From an uncultured Erythrobacter sp. (GTDB lineage: Bacteria; Pseudomonadota; Alphaproteobacteria; Sphingomonadales; Sphingomonadaceae), in contig CANMMR010000004.1 of NCBI GenBank assembly GCA_947499095.1, positions 62,001-126,000 of the forward strand: 64,000 nucleotides of DNA, written 5' to 3'. Shown here one piece after another: positions 7,307 to 14,732 of this stretch (the first letter of the stretch is position 1; each line of letters opens with the position of its first letter). The position numbers were made by a program, and so were the translations under genes. The notes under the pieces were generated by a model, which saw nothing but the letters and a program-made list of their open reading frames with translations, did not search any database and was not told the DNA's origin.

Positions 7307-8578
7307 ATGAGCCGCGCGCCCGAGCAACCCGTCGATCCCCTGCGCTGGTGCGTCGCGCTGGCGCTGGCATTCTGGCTGGCGACGCTGCCGTTCCTGACGG
7401 TCGTCCCGCACGCCTATTTCGACGAGATCCACTACCTGCCCGCCGCGCGCGAGCTGCTGATGCTGGGCGAGTTCACCAATCGCGAGCATCCGCTGGTCGG
7501 CAAAGAACTGATCGCGCTCGGCATCGCGCTGTTCGGCGACAATCCGTGGGGCTGGCGCTTGCTGCCGACGCTGTTCGGCACGCTGGCGCTGTTCGCCAAT
7601 ATGCGCGCGCTGTGGTTCGCGACCTGCCGCCGCTTCGCGACGCTGACCTACGGCGTGTTGCTGGCGACCGGCTTCCACCTGTTCGTGCATGCGCGCATCG
7701 CGATGCTCGACATCTTCTACCTCGCATTCCTGAGCGTGGCCGCATGGCAGTTCGCCGCCGCAGTCCGCCAGCCCGAGCAGGGGCGCTGGCGGCTGGCGCT
7801 GACAGGCATCGCACTGGGCCTGGCGATGGGATCGAAGTGGAATGCGCTGGTCGTCGCGACCCTGCCGGGGCTGACCTTCCTGATCGCCCGCGCGCTGGCC
7901 GGCCGCCGCCGTTTGCTGCTGAGCCGCCGCGGCGCACCCGTGCCGGGCGTCACGCTGGTCGAGGCGGCGCTGTGGCTCGGCCTTGTCCCGCTACTGGTTT
8001 ACGCCACGACCTTCCTTCCGGCCTACCGGTTTGCCGTGAACCCGATCACCGAGGGGCTGGTGTTCCACCACCGGTTCATGCTCGACCTGCAGACGCAGGT
8101 GCTGGAATCGCATCCCTACCAGTCGACCTGGCAGGACTGGGTGCTGAACGCGCGCTCGATCTGGTATCTCTACGAGCCGGTGGACGGGGTGCAGCGCGGC
8201 ATCATGCTGATCGGCAATCCGCTGACGATGTATCTCGGCCTTGCCGGGCTGGCGTGGTGCCTGTTTCACGGCCTGCTGAGCCGCAACTGGGCCGCGCTGG
8301 GCGTGGTGATCCTCTATGCGGTCAGCCTCGGCTTCTGGATCGTCGCAGCCAAGCCGATCCAGTTCTACTACCACTATTCGCTGCCGAGCTTCCCGCTGCT
8401 GGCCGCCCTGGCACTGTCGTGCGACGCGCTGTGGCGCAACGGCTGGCGCAAGACCGCCCTCGCCCCGATCGTGGGCAGCGTGCTGGTGTTCGCGTGGTTC
8501 TACTCGATCCTCAGCGCCGAGCCGCTGGCGGGTCCGGACAGCTTCGCCGTGTGGACCTGGATCGAGGCGTGGAGGTAA
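7307..8578 (+). CDS. PMT-family glycosyltransferase (polyprenyl-phosphomannose-dependent)
   Basis: The 423-residue polytopic protein has about ten membrane segments. After the first span comes the acidic FDEIHYLPAARELL motif (about residues 39-52) followed by EHPLVGKEL, features of the PMT/GT39 branch, where the Asp-Glu pair in loop 1 is catalytic. It would transfer mannose (or another sugar) from a polyprenyl-phosphate donor to proteins or lipids on the periplasmic side. The ATG at 7307 is chosen because the frame further upstream overlaps the small membrane gene. The convergent gene at 8665-9801 encodes a likely donor-making synthase. Confidence 0.82.
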   Translation: MSRAPEQPVDPLRWCVALALAFWLATLPFLTVVPHAYFDEIHYLPAARELLMLGEFTNREHPLVGKELIALGIALFGDNPWGWRLLPTLFGTLALFANMRALWFATCRRFATLTYGVLLATGFHLFVHARIAMLDIFYLAFLSVAAWQFAAAVRQPEQGRWRLALTGIALGLAMGSKWNALVVATLPGLTFLIARALAGRRRLLLSRRGAPVPGVTLVEAALWLGLVPLLVYATTFLPAYRFAVNPITEGLVFHHRFMLDLQTQVLESHPYQSTWQDWVLNARSIWYLYEPVDGVQRGIMLIGNPLTMYLGLAGLAWCLFHGLLSRNWAALGVVILYAVSLGFWIVAAKPIQFYYHYSLPSFPLLAALALSCDALWRNGWRKTALAPIVGSVLVFAWFYSILSAEPLAGPDSFAVWTWIEAWR

Positions 8579-8589
8579 TTTTTGTGGGG

Positions 8590-8653
8590 TGCGGTCAGGA
8601 CATCAGTCCTGACCTTGCTGTTCAGCAAGCTATCGACGGATGTCGATAGCGCA
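8590..8653. repeat. Composite palindromic repeat, copy 1 (short central hairpin)
   Basis: Three consecutive hairpins fill the gap between two convergent genes: 8593-8614 (9-bp arms, 4-nt loop), 8614-8629 (CTTGCT-GTTC-AGCAAG) and 8629-8650 (9-bp arms, loop GGAT). TGC at 8590 and GCA at 8651 could close a four-way junction. The outer two hairpins recur at 11823-11958, with 25/27 and 29/29 bases conserved on the two sides, but there the central hairpin is much longer. No coding potential is seen. Confidence 0.85.
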
Positions 8654-8664
8654 AACCATAAAAC

Positions 8665-9801
8665 TCAATACCTACCCCAAACGAAGCGGCTCGACAGGGC
8701 GTAGTTCCATACCGAGCCGATGCCGATGCCGACCAGCGCCGCAAGCACTTCGTGCAAGCCGCGGTCATGCAAAGTAGTCGCCACGGCGACATTGGCGAAG
8801 GCCCCAATGGAGCAGGCGGCGATGAAGCTGAGCCAGCCCCAGAACACCTTGTCTGCCGATTTCAGGCGCCGGTCGCGATAGGTGAGGAAATTGTTTAGCC
8901 AGAAATTGAAGGTCATCGCCCCGAAGGTCGCAACCGCCTGGCTCCAGCTGAAATCCGTGCCTGCGACCAGCAGGAAGGCATAGAGGATCGCCATGTGCAC
9001 GCCGATGCCCAGCACGCCGACCGTACCGAACAGCGCGAAGCGGGTCGGGATCACGCGCCCGAAGCTCTTGTCGTAGAGCCCGGCGAGGAAATCGAGCGCG
9101 ATGGCGCGGTCGAGCTTGGATTCGCCGGAGCGGCGGGCGGAGAAGTTCATCGGGAAATCCTTCACCTTGAGCGGTGTGTCGGAAGTGGCGAGCAGGTCGA
9201 GCAGGATCTTGAACCCGATTCCTGAAAGATTGGGCACCAGCTTCCGCGCGGTGTCAGCCGGCAGCAGGAAAAAGCCGCTCATCGGGTCCGAAAGCTCGAC
9301 GCCGGTCAGTTTGCGGGCGAGGAAATTGGCGACGCTCGACAATTTCTCGCGGTCGGGGCGGCCCCATTCCTCCATGCTCGCCCCCTCGGCGAAGCGGCTG
9401 GCGACAGCGACCTCGGCCTCGCCTGATTTCACTGCGGCGAGCATGTCCACGAGCAGCTTGGGATCGTGCTGGTGGTCGGCGTCCATTACCGCCACGTAAG
9501 GCGCAGCAGTGGCGCAGAAGCCTTCGATGGCCGCGCTCGACAGCCCGCGGCGGCCGATGCGCTGGATCACGCGGACCCGGCTGTCGGTGAGCGAGAGGCG
9601 GCGCGCCTCGTCGCTGGTGCCGTCCGCGGAATTGTCGTCCACGATCAGCACTTCCCAGCCGGTTGCGCCTAGTGCACCCTCGATGCGCTCGACCAGCGGT
9701 GCGAGATTGTCGCGCTCGTTGAGCGTCGGCAGGATGATGGCGAGGTCCAGCGGTCCGGTCCGGCCGGCCACGACGGGCTGCGTTTGCGGGTTCATATCCA
9801 T
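8665..9801 (-). CDS. Polyprenyl-phosphate mannose synthase fused to GtrA-like membrane domain
   Basis: The 378-residue protein has two parts. Residues about 18-240 are a GT2 glycosyltransferase of the DPM1 type: LAIILPTLNERDNL, the nucleotide-binding VLIVDDNSADGT, and a DADHQHDP metal site. Residues about 245-378 are a GtrA-like four-span domain (FALFGTVGVLGIGVHMA at its start, NYALSSRFVWGRY at the end). Such fusions make polyprenyl-phosphate sugars and may help flip them. It faces the PMT-type enzyme, so the two can form a donor-plus-transferase module. ATG codons at 9801 and 9795 are both possible. Confidence 0.85.
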   Translation of the reverse strand: MDMNPQTQPVVAGRTGPLDLAIILPTLNERDNLAPLVERIEGALGATGWEVLIVDDNSADGTSDEARRLSLTDSRVRVIQRIGRRGLSSAAIEGFCATAAPYVAVMDADHQHDPKLLVDMLAAVKSGEAEVAVASRFAEGASMEEWGRPDREKLSSVANFLARKLTGVELSDPMSGFFLLPADTARKLVPNLSGIGFKILLDLLATSDTPLKVKDFPMNFSARRSGESKLDRAIALDFLAGLYDKSFGRVIPTRFALFGTVGVLGIGVHMAILYAFLLVAGTDFSWSQAVATFGAMTFNFWLNNFLTYRDRRLKSADKVFWGWLSFIAACSIGAFANVAVATTLHDRGLHEVLAALVGIGIGSVWNYALSSRFVWGRY

Positions 9802-9827
9802 TGCATGACGCGATTATCCGCCAATCC

Positions 9828-10895
9828 TCAAGATATGGTTAGCAGCTTCCTAACGATGGCATCGCCGATTTCCGAGGACGAAGCGCTGCCGCCGAGGTCC
9901 CCGCCGAAGATGCCGTCTGCAAGGATGCCCTCCACTGCGCGCTCGATCCGCACGGCATCCTCCTCGCGGCCCAGCGAGTGGCGCAGCAGCATGGCGAGGC
10001 TGAGGACGGCGGCGACCGGGTTGGCCTTGCCCTCACCGGCGATGTCGGGCGCGCTGCCGTGGATCGGTTCGTAAAGGCCGAACGTGCCGTATTCGGTCTG
10101 CCGCTCTCCCAGGCTGGCGCTGGCGAGCAGGCCAATGGAGCCGACGCAGGCGCTGGCCTGGTCCGACAATATGTCGCCGAACAGGTTGCCGGTGACGATC
10201 GTGTCGAACTGGCCTGGCGACTTCACCAGCTGCATGGCGGCATTGTCGACATACATGTGGTCGAGTTCGACCTCGGGATAGTCCTTCGCCACCTCGAGTA
10301 CCGTTTCACGCCAGATACGACTGGTTTCGAGGACGTTCGCCTTGTCGACGCTGGTCAGGCGCTTGCTCCGGCCCATTGCCGCGCGGAAGGCGACATGCGC
10401 GATGCGGCGCACCTCGGCCTCGTTATAGGACATGGAGTCCCAGCCCTCGCGCCCGCCGGTGCTGTCGCGCTCGCCCTTGTCGCCGAAATAGACGTCGCCA
10501 TTCAATTCGCGCACCACCAGCAAGTCGATGCTGCGGGCGACATCGGGCTTGAGCGAGGACAAGTGCTCGAGGCCGGGAAAGCCCGCCGCCGGCCGCAGGT
10601 TCGCGAACAGGCCCAGCTCGCTGCGCAGGCCCAGGATCGCCTGTTCGGGCCGGAATTCGCGCGGCAGATCGTCGCAGGAAAAATCGCCGACCGCGCCGAA
10701 CAGCACGGCGTCGGCCGCGCGCGCCATCTCCAGCGTCTCTTCGGGAAGCGGGTGGCCATGGCGGCGATAGGCGACCGCGCCGACATCGCCTTCGAACAGG
10801 GTCAGCCCGGGCAGGTCGAGCGCGTCGAGCACGCGCCGCGCCTGAGCCGTCACCTCGGGTCCGATCCCGTCGCCGGAAAAAATCGCGATCTTCAT
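9828..10895 (-). CDS. leuB: 3-isopropylmalate dehydrogenase
   Basis: The 355-residue protein starts MKIAIFSGDGIGPEV, the family N-terminus. It carries VVRELNGDVYFG (substrate loop), DKANVLETSRIWRE (catalytic Lys/Asp region), DHMYVDNAAMQLV, and GLYEPIHGSAPDIAGEGKANP near residues 275-295, which binds NAD. It oxidises and decarboxylates 3-isopropylmalate in leucine synthesis. Length fits LeuB rather than isocitrate dehydrogenase. Its ATG overlaps the recO stop as ATGA. leuA and leuCD are not in the window. Confidence 0.92.
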   Translation of the reverse strand: MKIAIFSGDGIGPEVTAQARRVLDALDLPGLTLFEGDVGAVAYRRHGHPLPEETLEMARAADAVLFGAVGDFSCDDLPREFRPEQAILGLRSELGLFANLRPAAGFPGLEHLSSLKPDVARSIDLLVVRELNGDVYFGDKGERDSTGGREGWDSMSYNEAEVRRIAHVAFRAAMGRSKRLTSVDKANVLETSRIWRETVLEVAKDYPEVELDHMYVDNAAMQLVKSPGQFDTIVTGNLFGDILSDQASACVGSIGLLASASLGERQTEYGTFGLYEPIHGSAPDIAGEGKANPVAAVLSLAMLLRHSLGREEDAVRIERAVEGILADGIFGGDLGGSASSSEIGDAIVRKLLTIS

Positions 10896-11491
10896 TCCAC
10901 CATCCGTTCCAGCCGCTGCCTCAAGAGCTGCCTTGCGGCTAGAACGTCGGCGCGGGTGTCGGCAAGCAGGTAGCGCGCGATAAGCGGCTCCTGGCGGTCG
11001 AGAATTTCCAAGGCCTGCCCAAGGTCGGCTATCGCAGGCCGTTCTCCGCCATAGCCCAGTTCGCGCAGCAGGAGCGCCTCGTAGACGGCCATTGCCTCCA
11101 CCCATTGCCGCGCGGCATCGGCGGAACAGATCGCATCGAGCAATGCGCCGAGCGCCGCGTAGAGTGTGGGATAGGCATTGCGCTCCGGCAGCACGGCAGC
11201 GGTCAACGCCGTGATCCAGGCAATAGCGGCGGCGGGGAGCGGCTCGGACAGCCACGGCCCGCGGCTCGTCACTAGCTCGATCCGGGCGAAGGGAAGCTGG
11301 TTGTCCGACTTCGCGCGGATTTCCGCCTGCACGATATTGCCCGGGATGACGACCGGCCGCAGCTGCCGCCCGCGTCCGCCCGCGACATAGGCCGCGACCA
11401 CGCCGCTCAGCTCGGTCAGCATGCGCGCGATTACCGCCGTCTCGCCATGCGGGCGCGCGGCGAGCAGGATTGCGGGGGCTATAAGGTGCAT
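10892..11491 (-). CDS. recO: DNA repair protein RecO
   Basis: The 199-residue product has the RecO N-terminal OB-fold layout (APAILLAARPHGETAVIARMLTE), the GGRGRQLRPVVIPGNIVQAEIRAK segment and a helical C-terminal domain with LLLRELGYG. RecO loads RecA on SSB-coated DNA with RecR. The four-cysteine zinc site of some RecO proteins is not present; only one Cys is visible. The gene is upstream of leuB with a 4-base ATGA overlap, so the two are co-translated despite unrelated roles. Confidence 0.88.
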   Translation of the reverse strand: MHLIAPAILLAARPHGETAVIARMLTELSGVVAAYVAGGRGRQLRPVVIPGNIVQAEIRAKSDNQLPFARIELVTSRGPWLSEPLPAAAIAWITALTAAVLPERNAYPTLYAALGALLDAICSADAARQWVEAMAVYEALLLRELGYGGERPAIADLGQALEILDRQEPLIARYLLADTRADVLAARQLLRQRLERMVE

Positions 11492-11523
11492 TCCCGTCCC
11501 CTACCGTGTGGCAGGGGCGACGA

Positions 11524-11769
11524 TCACTTCGCCTTGGCTTCCAGCGCCGCGACGCGGGCTTTCAGGTCTTCCGCTTCCTCGCGGGCCTTGCTGGCCATCG
11601 TCTTGACGGCATCGAATTCCTCGCGGCTGACGAAGTCCATCCCGCCGAAGGTTTCCTTCGCTCGCTCCCGCGCAGCATCGCGGGCTTCGCGGCCCATGCC
11701 GGCCAGCGTTCCTGCTGCCGAATTGGCGAGTTTGACGAAATCGGCGATGAGGGGGTTCTTGGATTGCAT
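11524..11769 (-). CDS. ubiK: BMFP-domain accessory factor, UbiK/YqiC type
   Basis: The 81-residue protein has an amphipathic N-terminal half (NPLIADFVKLANSAAGTLAG) and a C-terminal coiled coil with the VSREEFDAVKTMASKAREE signature and an EDLKARVAALEAK heptad run. This is the BMFP fold, named for membrane-fusogenic activity. In enterobacteria the homologue UbiK assists the ubiquinone-synthesis complex. It lies 32 bases upstream of recO on the same strand. Symbol by family resemblance. Confidence 0.8.
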   Translation of the reverse strand: MQSKNPLIADFVKLANSAAGTLAGMGREARDAARERAKETFGGMDFVSREEFDAVKTMASKAREEAEDLKARVAALEAKAK

Positions 11770-11822
11770 GGGGATGCAGATGGGGCGCAGCGAAGTCTTT
11801 GTCCAGAGTCATATGTCGGCAC

Positions 11823-11958
11823 GGTCAGGACATCCGCCCTGACCTTGCTATTCCGTCCCACGCCCCCTCCCGGCCACCCATAGAATACCGTGCCGTGGTG
11901 GCCGGGAGGGGGCGTGGGACGGAATAGCCGCAAGCTATCGACGGATGTCGATAGCGCA
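11823..11958. repeat. Composite palindromic repeat, copy 2 (extended central hairpin)
   Basis: The flanking hairpins at 11823-11844 and 11934-11955 match copy 1 (8590-8653) almost base for base. The central hairpin is replaced by a perfect 32-bp inverted repeat, 11847-11878 against 11897-11928, with an 18-nt loop. The element lies upstream of the UbiK-like gene and downstream of tspO, both on the reverse strand. No ORF fits it. Confidence 0.88.
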
Positions 11959-11969
11959 CCCAACAAAAA

Positions 11970-12527
11970 CTAAATCCCGATTCTCACCCGCTCGACGGCA
12001 CCGCTCTCGCTGGCACCCGCTCCACCATCGGGATTCAGCTGCAGGAACTGGAAGTTCAGCACTGCGGCAAACAACACCCACGCCAGATAAGGCAACAGCA
12101 ACAGCCCGGCCGCCTTGCGGACCTTCCAGAACAGCGCGATTACTGCCACCAGAGTGACCGCCACCAATGCGATGACCACCAGCGCGCCCGTGATTTTCTG
12201 CGCGCCGAAAAACACCGGCGTCCATGCCAAATTAAACACGAAATGCGCCGCAAACATCCACAGGGCTGCGGTGCGTCCGCGTGCGCCCCAGGCGGAGGCA
12301 ACCATGGCGACGGCGAGGCCGATCATCACATAGAGCACCGACCAGACTATGCCGAACCACTTGGGCTCGGGATAGATCGCAGGCTTTTCGAGCGACTGGA
12401 ACCAGGCCGAATCCGGGCTGCCGACCATGCCGCTCAAGAACCCAAGCAGGAAAACCAGCGGCACGGTAAAGAGCGTCCACCGAATGAAACTCGCGCGCAA
12501 TTGTCCGCGCGAAGCCAGCGTATTCAT
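11970..12527 (-). CDS. tspO: TspO/MBR family protein (tryptophan-rich sensory protein)
   Basis: The 185-residue protein has five membrane spans and TspO signatures: SLEKPAIYPEPKWFGIVWSVLYVMIGLA (about 45-72), FVFNLAWTPVFFGAQ (about 97-111), and the late LPYLAWVLFAAVLNF. Family members bind porphyrins and act in tetrapyrrole or stress regulation. In phototrophic alphaproteobacteria TspO controls photosynthesis genes. The C-terminal tail with GAGASESG is unconserved. An imperfect Fur-box-like sequence upstream at about 12546-12562 was judged too weak to call. Confidence 0.9.
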   Translation of the reverse strand: MNTLASRGQLRASFIRWTLFTVPLVFLLGFLSGMVGSPDSAWFQSLEKPAIYPEPKWFGIVWSVLYVMIGLAVAMVASAWGARGRTAALWMFAAHFVFNLAWTPVFFGAQKITGALVVIALVAVTLVAVIALFWKVRKAAGLLLLPYLAWVLFAAVLNFQFLQLNPDGGAGASESGAVERVRIGI

Positions 12528-12678
12528 GCAATCTCCCCGAAATCGGCGAATCGTTCAGCAAGTTGTGGCGAGCCATGCCCGCAGGCGCAATGCGCGGCGC
12601 CGCTTCGTGCCGATCCGGTGCGATTGAGCTACGCTGGCGCTATGCGAGACCGCTAGAGCGGCCTATCGTGCGCAGATC

Positions 12679-13794
12679 ATGCAGACGGTAGACTTCCTCG
12701 TGATCGGAGCGGGCATCGCCGGCCTCTCCGCAGCGGCGCGGTTGGCGCAGCATGGCCGGGTGACGGTGTGCGAGGCGGAGGGTTCGCCCGGCGTCCACGC
12801 CTCGGGCCGCAGCGCCGCCTTCGCGCATTTCGACATGGATGCGCCGCTGGTGCGCGCACTCACCGCAGCGAGCCTGCCGCTGCTCGAGAAACCGGGAGCG
12901 CGCAGGCACCCGGCGCTGTTCATCGCGCTGGAGGGGCAGGAGAGCGATCTCGACCGCGTCGAGGTCGGCTATCGGGAATGGCAGCCGGACGTGCGGTGCC
13001 TATCCTCCGATGAAGCGCGCTCGCTAATACCGGTGCTCCGCGATAGCGAGAACAGGATTATCGGTGCCCTGCTGGATGAGGCCGGGCGCAAACTCGATGC
13101 GCACGCCCTGCTCGAAGGGCACCGGCACGCCTTGCTCGCGGCAGGGGGCGAGATCGTTACCGCTTCACCGGTGACGTCGCTGCGTCACGACTGCGCGGCG
13201 TGGATCGTCGATACGCCGGGCAACAGCTACTCGGCCAGGACCGTGGTCAACGCCGCCGGAGCTTGGGCCGACGAGATCGCGCGACTGGCGGGCGTCGCTC
13301 CTATCGGCCTCACGCCGCTGCGGCGCACAGTCATTACCTTCGATGTGCCCGATGGCATGGACGTATCGACTTGGGCCTTCACCAAGACGGTCGGTCCCGG
13401 CTTCTACATCGAGCCGGAAGGGCGCGGCCGCCTGCTGGCCTGCCCGATGGACGAGCATCCGTCCGACCCGTGCGATGCGCAGCCGGAGGAAGAGGATATC
13501 GCCCTTGCCGCATGGCGCGTCGAACAGGCAACGACGCTCGCCATCCCGCGCCTCGCCAGCAAGTGGGCCGGCCTCAGGACCTTCACGCCCGACCGCCTGC
13601 CGGTCTGCGGCTTCGATCCCCAGGCTACGGGCTTCTTCTGGCTGGCCGGGCAAGGCGGCTTCGGTCTGCAGACCTCGCCCGCAATGGCGCTGGCCGCCGA
13701 AGGGGCTGCAACGCGAAGTGGCTGGCCGAAAGAACTGCTCGCCGCAGGGATCGAACCCGGGCAGCTGGCGGTGGAAAGATTCTCGGCGGGGTAA
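12679..13794 (+). CDS. FAD-dependent oxidoreductase, DAO/glycine-oxidase family
   Basis: The 371-residue protein opens with the Rossmann FAD motif DFLVIGAGIAGLSAAARLA, followed by an acidic residue (CEAEGS) binding the ribose. It has a central VVNAAGAWADEIARLAG motif typical of the DAO superfamily and a C-terminal FWLAGQGGFGLQTSPAMA flavin-binding loop. It probably oxidises a D-amino acid or N-methyl amino acid in the cytoplasm. The exact substrate cannot be read from sequence. It is single-gene in layout, with tspO divergent 151 bases upstream. Confidence 0.84.
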   Translation: MQTVDFLVIGAGIAGLSAAARLAQHGRVTVCEAEGSPGVHASGRSAAFAHFDMDAPLVRALTAASLPLLEKPGARRHPALFIALEGQESDLDRVEVGYREWQPDVRCLSSDEARSLIPVLRDSENRIIGALLDEAGRKLDAHALLEGHRHALLAAGGEIVTASPVTSLRHDCAAWIVDTPGNSYSARTVVNAAGAWADEIARLAGVAPIGLTPLRRTVITFDVPDGMDVSTWAFTKTVGPGFYIEPEGRGRLLACPMDEHPSDPCDAQPEEEDIALAAWRVEQATTLAIPRLASKWAGLRTFTPDRLPVCGFDPQATGFFWLAGQGGFGLQTSPAMALAAEGAATRSGWPKELLAAGIEPGQLAVERFSAG

Positions 13795-13834
13795 ATTGAA
13801 AAGGGCACTGAAACGCAAAGAGAAAGTCAAACAC

Positions 13835-14658
13835 ATGCCCTCATTCCAGACCCGCGACGGAACCCGTATCCGCTACAAGCATGTCGGCGAAGGCCGTCCG
13901 ATCATCTTCATCCATGGCTGGCCGCTATCGGGCGATAGCTGGGATCCGATCATGATGAAATTCGCCGACTCCGGCTTCAAGGCCATTGCCTACGACCGGG
14001 GAGGCTTCGGCCGGTCCGACCACGCAGCCACCGGCTACGATTACGATACATTCTCCGACGATCTGGCAGACCTACGAAGGAACTGGGCCTTACGTCGGAC
14101 GTCGGGCTCGTCGGCTTCTCGATGGGCGCCGGCGAGATCGCGCGGTATCTGTCGCGGCATGAGGGCAAAGGGGTGAGCCGTGTCGCCCTCGTCAGTTCGA
14201 TCGTACCCTTCATGAAGAAGACCGACGATAATCCCGATGGCGTACCGCAGGATGCGCTGGACGAAATGACCAAGGGCATGAAGACCGACTTCCGCGGTTT
14301 CTTCACTGATTTCTTCAAGGATTTCTACGGCGACGGCTGGGCCAGCAACAAGGTTTCCGACGAGGAAAAGCACTGGGCGTGGATGACCACGATGATGAGC
14401 GCGCAATGGGCTACTTTGCAATCGGCAGGCGCTTTCGCCAACACCGATTTCCGCCCGGACCTCGCGAGCTTCAATGTACCGACGCTGGTCGTGCACGGCA
14501 CCAAGGACAAGACCGTGCCGATCGATGCAACCGGCCGACAGGTCGCCGAGAAAGTGTCCGGTGCCAAGCTGATCGAATATGACGGCGAGCCCCATGCCGT
14601 CTTCGCCACGCAAACCGAGCGCCTCGGTGAAGACCTGTTGGCTTTCATGAAAGACTGA
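13835..14658 (+). pseudogene. Alpha/beta hydrolase (chloroperoxidase-like), frameshifted
   Basis: The ATG at 13835 opens a frame encoding a hydrolase N-terminus (IIFIHGWPLSGDSWDP, YDRGGFGRSDH) up to DDLADL at about codon 80. The frame then turns to unrelated sequence and stops at 14176. From 14077 a frame one base off continues the family: KELGLTSDVGLVGFSMG with the nucleophile serine, VVHGTKDKTVP with the acid, and GEPHAV with the histidine, ending at 14658. One base is missing near 14072-14077. Restored, it is a complete esterase/haloperoxidase-type enzyme of about 274 residues. No slippery site is seen, so mutation or sequencing error is likelier than recoding. Confidence 0.82.
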
Positions 14659-14677
14659 CGATTCTCGGTAGAAACAG

Positions 14678-14714
14678 AAACGCCCGGGCTGCCAGTGCAG
14701 GCCGGGCGTTTTTT
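14678..14714 (+). terminator. Rho-independent terminator
   Basis: AAACGCCCGG at 14678-14687 pairs with CCGGGCGTTT at 14702-14711, with an inner CTGC-CAGT-GCAG stem, and is followed by a T run to 14714. It lies 20 bases after the hydrolase stop. The reverse strand also ends in a T-rich stretch, so it may serve the convergent glutathione reductase gene too. Confidence 0.88.
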
Positions 14715-14732
14715 GTGCCGCGACGCTGCGTG

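Noticed and set aside
8590-8653. tRNA-like cloverleaf at repeat copy 1
   Set aside because: Three hairpins resemble a cloverleaf, but there is no acceptor stem, T loop or anticodon arrangement, and copy 2 has an incompatible central arm.
9834-9856. CtrA-like GGTTAG-N6-CTAAC palindrome
   Set aside because: Lies inside the leuB coding end, not in a promoter.
12546-12562. Fur-box-like sequence GGCGAATCGTTCAGC upstream of tspO
   Set aside because: Arms pair poorly compared with the sites at 4600 and 29996; a chance match is likely.
14065-14085. Programmed ribosomal frameshift in the hydrolase
   Set aside because: No slippery heptamer or downstream structure; a one-base loss explains it better.
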